From assembly GCA_025362325.1 (NCBI GenBank), contig JANYGO010000134.1, positions 1 through 45,911 of the forward strand: DNA of 45,911 bases, given 5' to 3'. Position 1 is the first letter of the stretch. The number at the start of each line of letters is the position of its first letter. A program made the position numbers and the translations under genes. This DNA comes from Cyanobacteriota bacterium. Lineage in GTDB: Bacteria > Cyanobacteriota > Cyanobacteriia > Cyanobacteriales > Microcoleaceae. Below are positions 1-7,912 of the stretch, piece by piece. The notes below the pieces were generated by a model. It worked only from the letters and a program-made list of their open reading frames with translations. It did no database searches and was not told the DNA's origin.

Positions 1-1730
1 ACCGCCTACAAATAGCTGAACATTGGCTGAATTTGCCAGCGGAAAAATTAGAAACTGCTTACTCGCAAGAGGCGGGAAAAGCTCATAAATTGCTAATGGA
101 TAGCCACCTCAAATATGAAACTTTAACCGAGTCAGAACAAAGTTTTGTCCAGCAGTTATCCTCGAAACTTGCTGAAGGCGGCGAAATTGTAGATAAGATG
201 CAATATCTCCTCGCAGCAATGCTGTACTGCGACGCTTATCAGTTACCGCTAGGATATCAAAATGCAGCGATTCCTCAGTGGTTTTTTGATGACTTTCTGA
301 AATTCCTATTTCAGTCACCGAGTTATTTTCAACAAAAGTCTGAAGTTGAAAGGTATTCTGCATATTTCCAGCAGTTAATCCAGTATGTTGCTGCGAATAT
401 TGCCAGTTTCCCAGATTCGGAAGTTTGGCGTTATCTGGCAGAATTTATGGCGGAAAATGTTAGCTTCAAAGCTTTGTATTTGAGCGAGGCGAATCTGCTG
501 AATGTATTGAGTCAGCGCGCTGAGATTCTGGAATTTCATTTGAAAAATATTGGGTGTCAAATAGACTGGGATTTTAGTCGGAGAGAATCGGAAGCAACTA
601 AAATTAGAGTGGGCTTTTTGGTCGATAAAATCAGCGATGAATTCGAGACTTTGGCGGCAATTCCAAATTTTGAATATTTAGACAGAAACAAATTTGAAGT
701 TATCGTGTATTGTTTCCAGGTGCAAGACGAGCGATTGGGGAAATATTGCGAAAATTGTGTTGACAAATTGGTGCAACTGCCGGCAGATTTGCCCCAGCAA
801 GTGCAAGAAATTCGATCGTACAATTTAGATATTCTGCTACTTTGCACCAATATCGCCGATACTTCCCAACCAACCGCCCTGCTGTGCTTGCACCGACTAG
901 CGCGCGTGCAAATGGCTACCGCCGCATCAACCCCCGCCACCACCGCAGCCCGAAATATCGATTATCTGATTGTCGGAGATTTGACATTGCCGGCAGATGC
1001 AACAGAATATCGCGAAAAATTAATTACTTTAGAAGGCTCGGGAGTTTGTGTCAGCTATCCTGTAGCATCAGCACCTGCGAGAGTTGAACCGATTCGCAGC
1101 AGTTGGGGAGCTACCGATGAATCTATAGTGTTCATGTCCAGCGCTCCGGCTTTTAAAATTATCCCAGAATTGAGAGAAACTTGGATAAAAATTATTGCGG
1201 CCGTACCGAATTCTATTCTAGTTTTGTATCCCTTTCGTTCCCGCGCAAAAAACTATCCGACAGTGCCTTTTTACAACCAAATTCGATCGACCTTCGGGGA
1301 ATTTGGAATTGACAACAAGCGGGTAGTTGTGATAAGAGCGCTACCAAATCGCGCAGATTGCATAAAATGTCTGGAATTAGCTGATATATACTTAGACTCC
1401 TATCCATACAGCAGTGTCTGCTCCTTGGCAGAACCGCTGTTGGTGGGGTTGCCTGTAGTGGCAAGAAAAGGGCAAAAAACTCGCTCGCGACAATCCGCAG
1501 CAGTGCTCGAAGAACTGTTAATTCCTGAATTGGTAGCAAACAGCGAGAACTCTTATATAGAGATGAGTACAGCACTGGGAACTAACCCCGAACTGCGCCG
1601 GCACTATCGGGATCGAGTTCAGCACGCAATGGCGGCTAACCCCAAAATTCTCGACAGCCGCGCTTACTCCCATCAGATAGGCAAACTATTTGAAAGGAAC
1701 CCCGTCAGGATGCAAAGCGTCAAGAAATAG
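1..1730 (+). CDS. GT41 (OGT/SPINDLY-like) glycosyltransferase, 5' end missing
   Basis: Probably transfers a sugar from a UDP-sugar to Ser/Thr or Asn of proteins in the cytoplasm, as known GT41 enzymes (OGT, SPINDLY, HMW1C) do. The frame is open to base 3, so the gene begins upstream of the window; an internal TTG at 33 is not a credible start. About 575 residues are visible. The first ~190 are helical and divergent. From about base 600 (RVGFLVDKISDEF) the GT-B catalytic region begins, and the C-terminal Rossmann half is well preserved: LADIYLDSYPYSSVCSLAEP, then LLVGLPVVARKG with SRQSAAVLEELLIPELVA, closely following the OGT order WAGTPMVT...SRVAASQL...CPELIA. It ends 126 bp before the PpiC/ABC/HlyD export genes on the same strand. 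A role in glycosylating the exported substrate is inference. The acceptor cannot be read from sequence. Confidence 0.8.
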   Translation, partial: RLQIAEHWLNLPAEKLETAYSQEAGKAHKLLMDSHLKYETLTESEQSFVQQLSSKLAEGGEIVDKMQYLLAAMLYCDAYQLPLGYQNAAIPQWFFDDFLKFLFQSPSYFQQKSEVERYSAYFQQLIQYVAANIASFPDSEVWRYLAEFMAENVSFKALYLSEANLLNVLSQRAEILEFHLKNIGCQIDWDFSRRESEATKIRVGFLVDKISDEFETLAAIPNFEYLDRNKFEVIVYCFQVQDERLGKYCENCVDKLVQLPADLPQQVQEIRSYNLDILLLCTNIADTSQPTALLCLHRLARVQMATAASTPATTAARNIDYLIVGDLTLPADATEYREKLITLEGSGVCVSYPVASAPARVEPIRSSWGATDESIVFMSSAPAFKIIPELRETWIKIIAAVPNSILVLYPFRSRAKNYPTVPFYNQIRSTFGEFGIDNKRVVVIRALPNRADCIKCLELADIYLDSYPYSSVCSLAEPLLVGLPVVARKGQKTRSRQSAAVLEELLIPELVANSENSYIEMSTALGTNPELRRHYRDRVQHAMAANPKILDSRAYSHQIGKLFERNPVRMQSVKK

Positions 1731-1856
1731 ACAGCAATAGCGCTAGCTTTCTTGAGGCTCTGCTATCATCGGGAGATTGAGGGGTTAGTGGTTGTCGCTC
1801 TTTTCCTGCCACAGCTAAATTTAAAGGGGAAGCGCAAGTCAGTTGGAGATAAAAAA

Positions 1857-2606
1857 ATGACAGGACTTTTTCAAATAGGCGATAAATTACTTCAAGCTCA
1901 GGATATGCCATCGCTCCTGAAGCGGTACCAGTTGATGCCCCAATTCTTGCGGGGTGTAATCATCGACCAAGCGATCGCATCCTTTAGTTGCAGCGACGAA
2001 GAACGCCACTCCGCCGTCGAGAACTTTCTGGCACAGCACCAACTGACCGCCCCGGATGCCAAAGAAGCTTGGCTGCGCAGTCAAAATATGACAGCAGAAG
2101 AACTTCAAGAGATGGCCGTCAGGCCCTTGCTGATCGAAAAATTTAAGCAAGAGACTTGGAGACCTAAAGTAGATAATTATTTTTTAACCCGCAAAGCCAG
2201 CCTAGACCACGTAGTCTATTCCCTGGTACGCACCAAAAATCCAGCACTGGCAAACGAACTTTACTTTCGCATCCTCGAAGGGGAACAAAGCTTTGCCGAA
2301 GTAGCCCGCGACTATTCCGAAGGGCCAGAATCCAAGTCCGGCGGCCTGTTGGGCCCAGTACCCCTCTCGCAGCCACACCCGGCAATCAGCAAACTTTTGT
2401 CCGTCAGCCAGCCAAATCAACTGTGGACGCCGCGTCCTCTGGCAGAATGGATGGTAATCATTCGACTAGAAAAGTTCATGCCGGCCCAGCTCGATGAATC
2501 GATGCGGCTGCACTTGATTAACGAACTATTTGAAAGCTGGCTCGCCGAACAAATATCGCACATAGGCCCGCTACAGCCCCTCTCTTCTGTGTCTTCAATA
2601 TCATGA
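1857..2606 (+). CDS. PpiC/parvulin-type peptidyl-prolyl isomerase linked to ABC exporter
   Basis: Predicted 249-residue protein with a parvulin-like rotamase domain at about residues 115-207 (HVVYSLVRTKNPALANEL, GEQSFAEVARDYSEGPES, GGLLGPVP), preceded by a helical SurA/PrsA-like region. No signal peptide is visible, so it probably acts on the cytoplasmic side, for example keeping an export substrate competent (inference). The start at 1857 is chosen over an in-frame ATG at 1752 because a GGAG ribosome site lies just upstream (bases 1845-1848) and similarity begins there. Its stop overlaps the ATG of the ABC exporter gene (ATGA at 2603-2606), so the two are probably translationally coupled. 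PpiC-type genes beside HlyB/HlyD exporters are recurrent in cyanobacteria. Confidence 0.85.
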   Translation: MTGLFQIGDKLLQAQDMPSLLKRYQLMPQFLRGVIIDQAIASFSCSDEERHSAVENFLAQHQLTAPDAKEAWLRSQNMTAEELQEMAVRPLLIEKFKQETWRPKVDNYFLTRKASLDHVVYSLVRTKNPALANELYFRILEGEQSFAEVARDYSEGPESKSGGLLGPVPLSQPHPAISKLLSVSQPNQLWTPRPLAEWMVIIRLEKFMPAQLDESMRLHLINELFESWLAEQISHIGPLQPLSSVSSIS

Positions 2607-5600
2607 CTTCTTCCGCTGTTTCCCTCTCCCAAATTCAGGATTTCTTAGCTCAAACACCTCCCTTTGACCGACTCTCCGAGACGGCTCTCACGTCCTTGGT
2701 GGCAAAATGCCAGCTCCTAGGCTACCGGACGGGGCAACCCCTGTTTGAACGGGAAAAAATGCCGACTCAGGTGGCAATTATCTATCAAGGACAGGCCCGG
2801 CTGCTGGGCTTTGACCAGCGATCGCAACGCCACGTGAGTTTACGATTGGTGCAGTCGCAGGAAATTGTGGGCTGGGCTGGCTTGCTGCGGGGTGTTCCCT
2901 GCGAAACGGCGATCGCCTCTACGGATGTCGTCGCGATCGTCATACCTGCCGAAGATTTCTTGAGTGTACTGGAAAAACAGCCGACATTTGGAGAAGCTTT
3001 TCGCGATCACTGTTCCTTGAGCGAAGTATTTGAACTGTTGAGTCTGGAATTGCAGCGCAAAGCCGATGGTACTTCTAATCTCAAGGAACTGACTATGCAC
3101 GCTTGGCAAGACGCGACAGTTGTCAATGTGCCAAACGGTAACAAAAAAACTCAGGATCTCGCACAAGAGCTAGATGCCGATCGAATTTGGCTCGTCAGCA
3201 GCGGCGTCTTGGGCGAGTTTCCCACCGGCAGTCGCTTCTTGGCAGAAAATGCAGCCAAATCCTTAAAGGTAGAAGGCCGCGCCGGCGCTCGCTTAATTGG
3301 CTTCCGGGAACCCCCAGAACCCCAAGCCGAGCCAGATCCATTAAATGGCACGACAGATCCTGCTGTCTCTTTGCAGAAGCCGCCCGATGGAACATTGCTC
3401 GACATTACGATCGCCCCAGAGCGTCCCCCAGAACCCGGAGACAACCAACCAAAGGATGCGGCGAGATACCCAATTTTCCGGGGCAAAGGGCAGATTGACG
3501 CGCCCCTAGCTTGCTTCCAGATGTTGAGCAAGTATTTCAACATCAAATTTCGGCGAGATATCATCCGCAAAGTTCTAGAAAATCAGTTAAAAACTGCTGG
3601 TTCTATCAGTATCCAAGCCTGCGGTGCGATCGCCCAAAGCATCGGTCTGACGCCCCAATTAGCGCAAGTGCCAGCAGAAGCGATCAACCGCATCAAAGCC
3701 CCGGTAATGATTAAATGGGAAGACAGCTTTGCCATTATTTACAGCATTACCGAGCAAGAATTGGTGATAGCGACAGCCGAAAAAGGGCTGATGCGGAAGC
3801 GAGTACCTCAGTTTAAAGAAATCTGGGGAGAATCAGGAGAAGTCCTGCTGCTACAAGCTCCGCAAGTCGAACAAAAAGAGCAGTTCAGCTTCTGGTGGTT
3901 TGTGCCGGCGCTCATGGAACACAAAACAGTGTTTTTTGAGGTGTTGCTCGCCTCATTTTTCGTGCAGCTATTCGGTCTTGCAAACCCATTAATCAGCCAA
4001 GTAATTATTGATAAAGTATTAGGTCAGCGCAGCATTGACACCCTGGATATTTTGGGGGCGTTTTTGTTAGGTGTTGCCCTGTTTGAAGGACTACTGAACG
4101 GTTTACGCACCTTTTTGTTTATAGACACCTCAAACCGCATCGATGTCAAATTGAGTGCGGAGGTAATCGACCACTTGCTCCGGCTGCCCCAGAATTACTT
4201 TGACAATCGGCGCGTCGGAGACATGGTTTACAAATTCAGCATGATGGGCCAGATTCGGGAATTCATGACGAGTACAGCTTTGACAGTTGTTCTTGATGCA
4301 GTATTCTCGGTGGTTTACGTCGCCGTCATGCTCTCCTACAGCGTGAAGCTAACGTTCGTATCTTTGGCGGTGGTACCGATACTGGCGCTGATGATTATTC
4401 TAATCAATCCGCTGGTGCTGCGCCTGATCAAACAGAGAAATATGCGTTTTGCTGACTCTCAATCTTATTTAGTGGAAGTCGTCAGCGGGATTCAAACTGT
4501 TAAAGCTCAAAATATTGAATTGAAATCCCGCTGGGAGTGGTCTAGCCGCTACGCCAAGTACATTACAGCCAGTTTTAAAACAATTATCACTGGGACTACA
4601 GCCGGTACGGTTAGTAGCTTTTTAAACCAGGTGGGTAACTTAGCTCAGTTGTGGGTGGGAGCTTATTTGGTACTGAGCAATGACATGACTTTGGGTCAGT
4701 TGATTGCTTTCCGAATTATTTCCGGGAACGTGACTGGTTCGCTGCTGCGTTTTGTGAGCGTGTGGCAGAGTTTCCAAGAAGTTTCGATGTCGATCGATAT
4801 GCTCAAGGATATCGTCGATACGCCGACGGAAACCAGCGATGAAGACCGCAGCAATATCCCGTTGCCGGCCATTCAAGGGCAGGTTACTTATGAGGAGGTT
4901 TCCTTCCGATTCCTGGAGAGCGGAGCTCTACAATTGGCGAATGTGAACTTGGAATTTCCTGCTGGTTGTTTTGTGGGAATTGTGGGGGGAAGTGGTTCCG
5001 GTAAAAGTACGGCGATGAAGCTGTTGCAGCGTCTTTATGCCCCGCTTTCGGGCCGGATTTTTATTGACGGTTACGACATTGCCAAGGTGGAGTTATATTC
5101 GCTCCGCAGCCAACTTGGGGTAGTGCTCCAAGATACTTTACTGTTTAACTGTACTGTCCAAGAAAATATTGCTCTGAGCAATCCCGATGCGAGTACGGAT
5201 GAGATTGTGCGAGCTGCGAAATTAGCGGTGGCTCACGATTTTATTATGGGTTTGCCCGCTGGTTATAATACGGTGGTGGGAGAACGGGGTGCGTCGCTTT
5301 CTGGGGGTCAAAGGCAGCGTTTGGCGATCGCCCGCACGATTTTGCAAAACCCGAAACTGCTAATCTTGGACGAAGCTACAAGCGCCCTCGACTATCATTC
5401 CGAACGCCAGGTTTGCAATAACTTAGCAGAATCTTTCGCCGGCCGCACGGTGTTTTTCATTACTCACCGTCTGACTACAATCCAAAACGCCGACATAATT
5501 ATTATGATGGATCAAGGCTCTGTCGTCGAGCAGGGAAGTCATAAAGAATTAATGGCTCTTAAAGGACGTTACTATTGCCTCTTCCAACAACAAGAGTCAT

Positions 5601-5611
5601 CGAATACTTGA
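2603..5611 (+). CDS. HlyB-type ABC exporter with cNMP-binding-like and degenerate C39 domains
   Basis: Inner-membrane ATP-driven exporter of a type I secretion system, 1002 residues. Order: cyclic-nucleotide-binding-like domain (about 14-150), linker rich in Pro/Glu (200-285), C39-peptidase-like domain (about 290-410), transmembrane domain (about 425-715), nucleotide-binding domain (about 755-995). Walker A GGSGSGKS lies near residue 795, signature LSGGQRQR near 898, Walker B LLILDEAT near 918 and the H-loop ITHR near 952, so the ATPase should be active. In the C39-like domain the usual D-C-G-x-A-C is IDAPLACF, with Ala at the nucleophile, and the catalytic His region reads DSFAIIYS. Leader cleavage is therefore unlikely; it is probably a substrate-docking domain, as in HlyB. 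It overlaps ppiC by 4 bp and precedes hlyD by 52 bp. Confidence 0.93.
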   Translation: MTSSAVSLSQIQDFLAQTPPFDRLSETALTSLVAKCQLLGYRTGQPLFEREKMPTQVAIIYQGQARLLGFDQRSQRHVSLRLVQSQEIVGWAGLLRGVPCETAIASTDVVAIVIPAEDFLSVLEKQPTFGEAFRDHCSLSEVFELLSLELQRKADGTSNLKELTMHAWQDATVVNVPNGNKKTQDLAQELDADRIWLVSSGVLGEFPTGSRFLAENAAKSLKVEGRAGARLIGFREPPEPQAEPDPLNGTTDPAVSLQKPPDGTLLDITIAPERPPEPGDNQPKDAARYPIFRGKGQIDAPLACFQMLSKYFNIKFRRDIIRKVLENQLKTAGSISIQACGAIAQSIGLTPQLAQVPAEAINRIKAPVMIKWEDSFAIIYSITEQELVIATAEKGLMRKRVPQFKEIWGESGEVLLLQAPQVEQKEQFSFWWFVPALMEHKTVFFEVLLASFFVQLFGLANPLISQVIIDKVLGQRSIDTLDILGAFLLGVALFEGLLNGLRTFLFIDTSNRIDVKLSAEVIDHLLRLPQNYFDNRRVGDMVYKFSMMGQIREFMTSTALTVVLDAVFSVVYVAVMLSYSVKLTFVSLAVVPILALMIILINPLVLRLIKQRNMRFADSQSYLVEVVSGIQTVKAQNIELKSRWEWSSRYAKYITASFKTIITGTTAGTVSSFLNQVGNLAQLWVGAYLVLSNDMTLGQLIAFRIISGNVTGSLLRFVSVWQSFQEVSMSIDMLKDIVDTPTETSDEDRSNIPLPAIQGQVTYEEVSFRFLESGALQLANVNLEFPAGCFVGIVGGSGSGKSTAMKLLQRLYAPLSGRIFIDGYDIAKVELYSLRSQLGVVLQDTLLFNCTVQENIALSNPDASTDEIVRAAKLAVAHDFIMGLPAGYNTVVGERGASLSGGQRQRLAIARTILQNPKLLILDEATSALDYHSERQVCNNLAESFAGRTVFFITHRLTTIQNADIIIMMDQGSVVEQGSHKELMALKGRYYCLFQQQESSNT

Positions 5612-5663
5612 TATCTCAAAACTCACAACTGATCGCTAACAATTAGTAATTGAGAAGTAACAT

Positions 5664-7673
5664 ATGGCTATGAAATCGATCACACTTTCTGAGCAACCAA
5701 TCATTCTCGAAAAACCAGCGATTTGGTCGCACTTGTTTTTGTGGATGATTATGCTGATGACCACTTCGGCGGTGGTTTGGGCTTATTTTGCTAGCGTAGA
5801 GCAAGCTGTCCCCGCTGTCGGCCAATTGGAACTCAAAGATGGTGCTAGAGACATCCAAGCACCTGCTACGGGCGCTGTGGTGAGACTTCACGTGGAAAAT
5901 GGCGATCGCGTGGAAAAAAACCAGCCCCTGCTCACTTTTAACCCGATCGCACCCAGTGCCGATTTAGCATCGATCAAGAAAACTAAAGAAGCGCTGGAAA
6001 AAGAAAATAAATTTTACGAAGATGTGGTGAGCGGCAAACAAGTTCAAGGCGCTGTTCCTTCTAACTTAGAATCTACAATCAAAGACAGACAGAGCCTGAC
6101 TGCACAAAATCAAGTGCTGCAAGCTTTGATTGACGAGCTCTACCTCAACCGGGGAGCCAGCGGAAATTTTGATGCAGCCCAGCAAGGACTTTACGTTAAT
6201 TATCGATCGGAATTTCTGTCTCGCGTAGCCGCAGCCCAAGGGCAAGTTCAGGAGTTGAAAAAACAACAGAACCAAGCTCAGGATGCTGAGAAAGCCGCCC
6301 GCGATCAAATGACCGTAGCAGTCCAACAATTGGGTTTTGCTGAGACCCAATTAAATTATGCCAAGCAGCAGTTAGATTCTTCAAAAGAGCAAATCAAATC
6401 TTCCGAGGCCCAGAAACAATTGGCTGACGAACAGCTAGCGAAGTCCCAACAGGTACTGAAGTCCAATCAAGGCATTCTGGGCAGACTTACCCCGCTGGTA
6501 GAGCAAGGAGCCATCGCTGAACTGCAAAAAGAAAAACAGGAACAAGATGTTTTCAGAGGGCAAAGCGAAGTTCTCAAACAGCAAGATCAAATCAAGCAGC
6601 GCGAAGGTGAAATCAACTCCCGCAAAGGCGAAATTAACACGCGCCTCGGTGAAATCAATACGCGCCTCGGTGAAAAAAATGCCCGTAAAGGTGACATCCA
6701 AAAAATTAGTGCTGAAATAGAGCGCCAACAAGGAGAACAAAGCCGCATTCAGGAATCTATCAACCGCGCTGAGGAACAGTCTAAAAATACTAAGGATGGC
6801 TGGGCGAAAGAACTTTATACCAAAATTGCTGAAAACCAGAAACAAATTGCCAGCAGCGATTCTCAGCTCAGCCGCTTCAAAGTGGAAAACCTGAAAAAGC
6901 TGTCCGACGTAAACGCTCAGCTAGAAAAGGCACAGCAAGTCCGCGATACTCAAATTCTGAAGGCTCCGGTATCCGGCGTGATCTTCGATTTGAAACCTTC
7001 TAAGAAGGAGAATGCTAAGTTGGATATAGCGAAAGATCCGATATGCCAATCCATTATTAATTCGGTGGTGAAGCCTGGCGAACCCCGCCCAACACGCTGC
7101 GAAGAAGCTTATTATGAAGCGCAGCAAACTGAGAAGCTGCTCAAGGTTTTGGACGACGAAAACGGTTTGGAAGCAGTTGTTTACCTCGAAAACAGCAATG
7201 TCGCTCTGGTATTGGATGCCATGAGACAAAAGCGCGATAAATTGGAGAAGTATCACGGCAAACAATTAGATGGAGAAAAGATTGACTGCGAAAAAGGTAA
7301 AAGCTGCGTTTGTCCTGAGAAGGAAGTTAATAGAGAGAAATTGGGTTTGACAAAATACCAATGCGTGCCTGTTGAGGTAAATGTTGAAGCTTTCCCGGCT
7401 CTGGAGTTTGGTACTGCTGAGGGTGAAGTGAAAGAGATTAGCAAGGATGCTGAGCCTCCTACTGAACTGCGGAAATACTACGCTTTCAAAACCAAAATCA
7501 AGCTCAAAAATCAAAAGTTTTTGTTGAACAAGGGCAAGCCAAATCAACAGGAAGTTAACTTGCAGTCGGGCATGGCCATAAGCTCTAATATCAATATCGG
7601 CAAGCGGACTGTTTTGCAGATGTTTATCAACCGGTTTACTGGCAAACTGGATACGTTCAAGACTGTTAAGTAA
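5664..7673 (+). CDS. HlyD-family membrane fusion protein of type I secretion
   Basis: Periplasmic adaptor, 669 residues, expected to link the ABC exporter to a TolC-like outer-membrane channel. A short cytosolic N-terminus is followed by one membrane helix (about 22-43, HLFLWMIMLMTTSAVVWAYF), a first lipoyl-like half (DIQAPATGAVVRLHVENGDRV), a very long coiled-coil (about 105-430) and the second lipoyl half (ILKAPVSGVIFDLKP). It is longer than a usual HlyD (about 430-480). The excess comes from the extended coil, which includes five tandem 7-residue units, and from an inset of about 80-100 residues after the second lipoyl half with six Cys (PICQS, TRCEEAYY, IDCEKGKSCVCPEKE, KYQCVP). The start at 5664 has only a weak upstream GAGAAG; ATG at 5670 is an alternative. 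No outer-membrane channel gene is in view. Confidence 0.9.
   Translation: MAMKSITLSEQPIILEKPAIWSHLFLWMIMLMTTSAVVWAYFASVEQAVPAVGQLELKDGARDIQAPATGAVVRLHVENGDRVEKNQPLLTFNPIAPSADLASIKKTKEALEKENKFYEDVVSGKQVQGAVPSNLESTIKDRQSLTAQNQVLQALIDELYLNRGASGNFDAAQQGLYVNYRSEFLSRVAAAQGQVQELKKQQNQAQDAEKAARDQMTVAVQQLGFAETQLNYAKQQLDSSKEQIKSSEAQKQLADEQLAKSQQVLKSNQGILGRLTPLVEQGAIAELQKEKQEQDVFRGQSEVLKQQDQIKQREGEINSRKGEINTRLGEINTRLGEKNARKGDIQKISAEIERQQGEQSRIQESINRAEEQSKNTKDGWAKELYTKIAENQKQIASSDSQLSRFKVENLKKLSDVNAQLEKAQQVRDTQILKAPVSGVIFDLKPSKKENAKLDIAKDPICQSIINSVVKPGEPRPTRCEEAYYEAQQTEKLLKVLDDENGLEAVVYLENSNVALVLDAMRQKRDKLEKYHGKQLDGEKIDCEKGKSCVCPEKEVNREKLGLTKYQCVPVEVNVEAFPALEFGTAEGEVKEISKDAEPPTELRKYYAFKTKIKLKNQKFLLNKGKPNQQEVNLQSGMAISSNINIGKRTVLQMFINRFTGKLDTFKTVK
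6600..6704 (+). repeat. Five 21-bp tandem units inside the hlyD coiled coil
   Basis: Units begin at 6600, 6621, 6642, 6663 and 6684. Each encodes R-x-G-E-I-N-x or a close variant (REGEINS, RKGEINT, RLGEINT, RLGEKNA, RKGDIQK), one coiled-coil heptad per unit. The units are similar at the DNA level, so the coil could lengthen or shorten by in-frame slippage or recombination. Confidence 0.9.
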
Positions 7674-7687
7674 TGATTTAGGGGTAG

Positions 7688-7845
7688 CCAGAAACCGGGT
7701 TTTTTACCCAGATACGCGGTCAAAACTCTCAATTTCAATAAAAACCAGGTTTCTTGAGTCTCAGAAAAGCACCAGAAACCGGGTTTTTTACCCAGATACG
7801 CGGCCCCAACCGTCAATTTACATAAAAACCAGGTTTCTTGAGTTT
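7688..7845. repeat. Two tandem copies of a dispersed AGAAACCGGGTTT-type inverted repeat
   Basis: Each copy (7688-7759 and 7772-7845) opens with AGAAACCGGGTTTTTTAC and closes with the near-complement AAAAACCAGGTTTCTTGAG, giving a roughly 15-bp stem with a loop of about 40 nt. The 239-bp gap after hlyD contains little else. Related copies are at 18771-18832 and near 43993. The repeats could end hlyD transcription, but copies elsewhere suggest a mobile dispersed family. Confidence 0.85.
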
Positions 7846-7912
7846 TAGAGTACCGAGTATTTAAGCCGGTTTGAGATAAAATGGTGCTGGTAATTGGTGC
7901 GATCGCACTTCC

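Noticed and set aside
1752..1856. Start of the PpiC gene at 1752
   Set aside because: No similarity in the extra 35 residues; a ribosome site lies before ATG 1857.
7688..7845. Insertion sequence after hlyD
   Set aside because: No transposase frame and no terminal duplication; short dispersed inverted repeats fit better.
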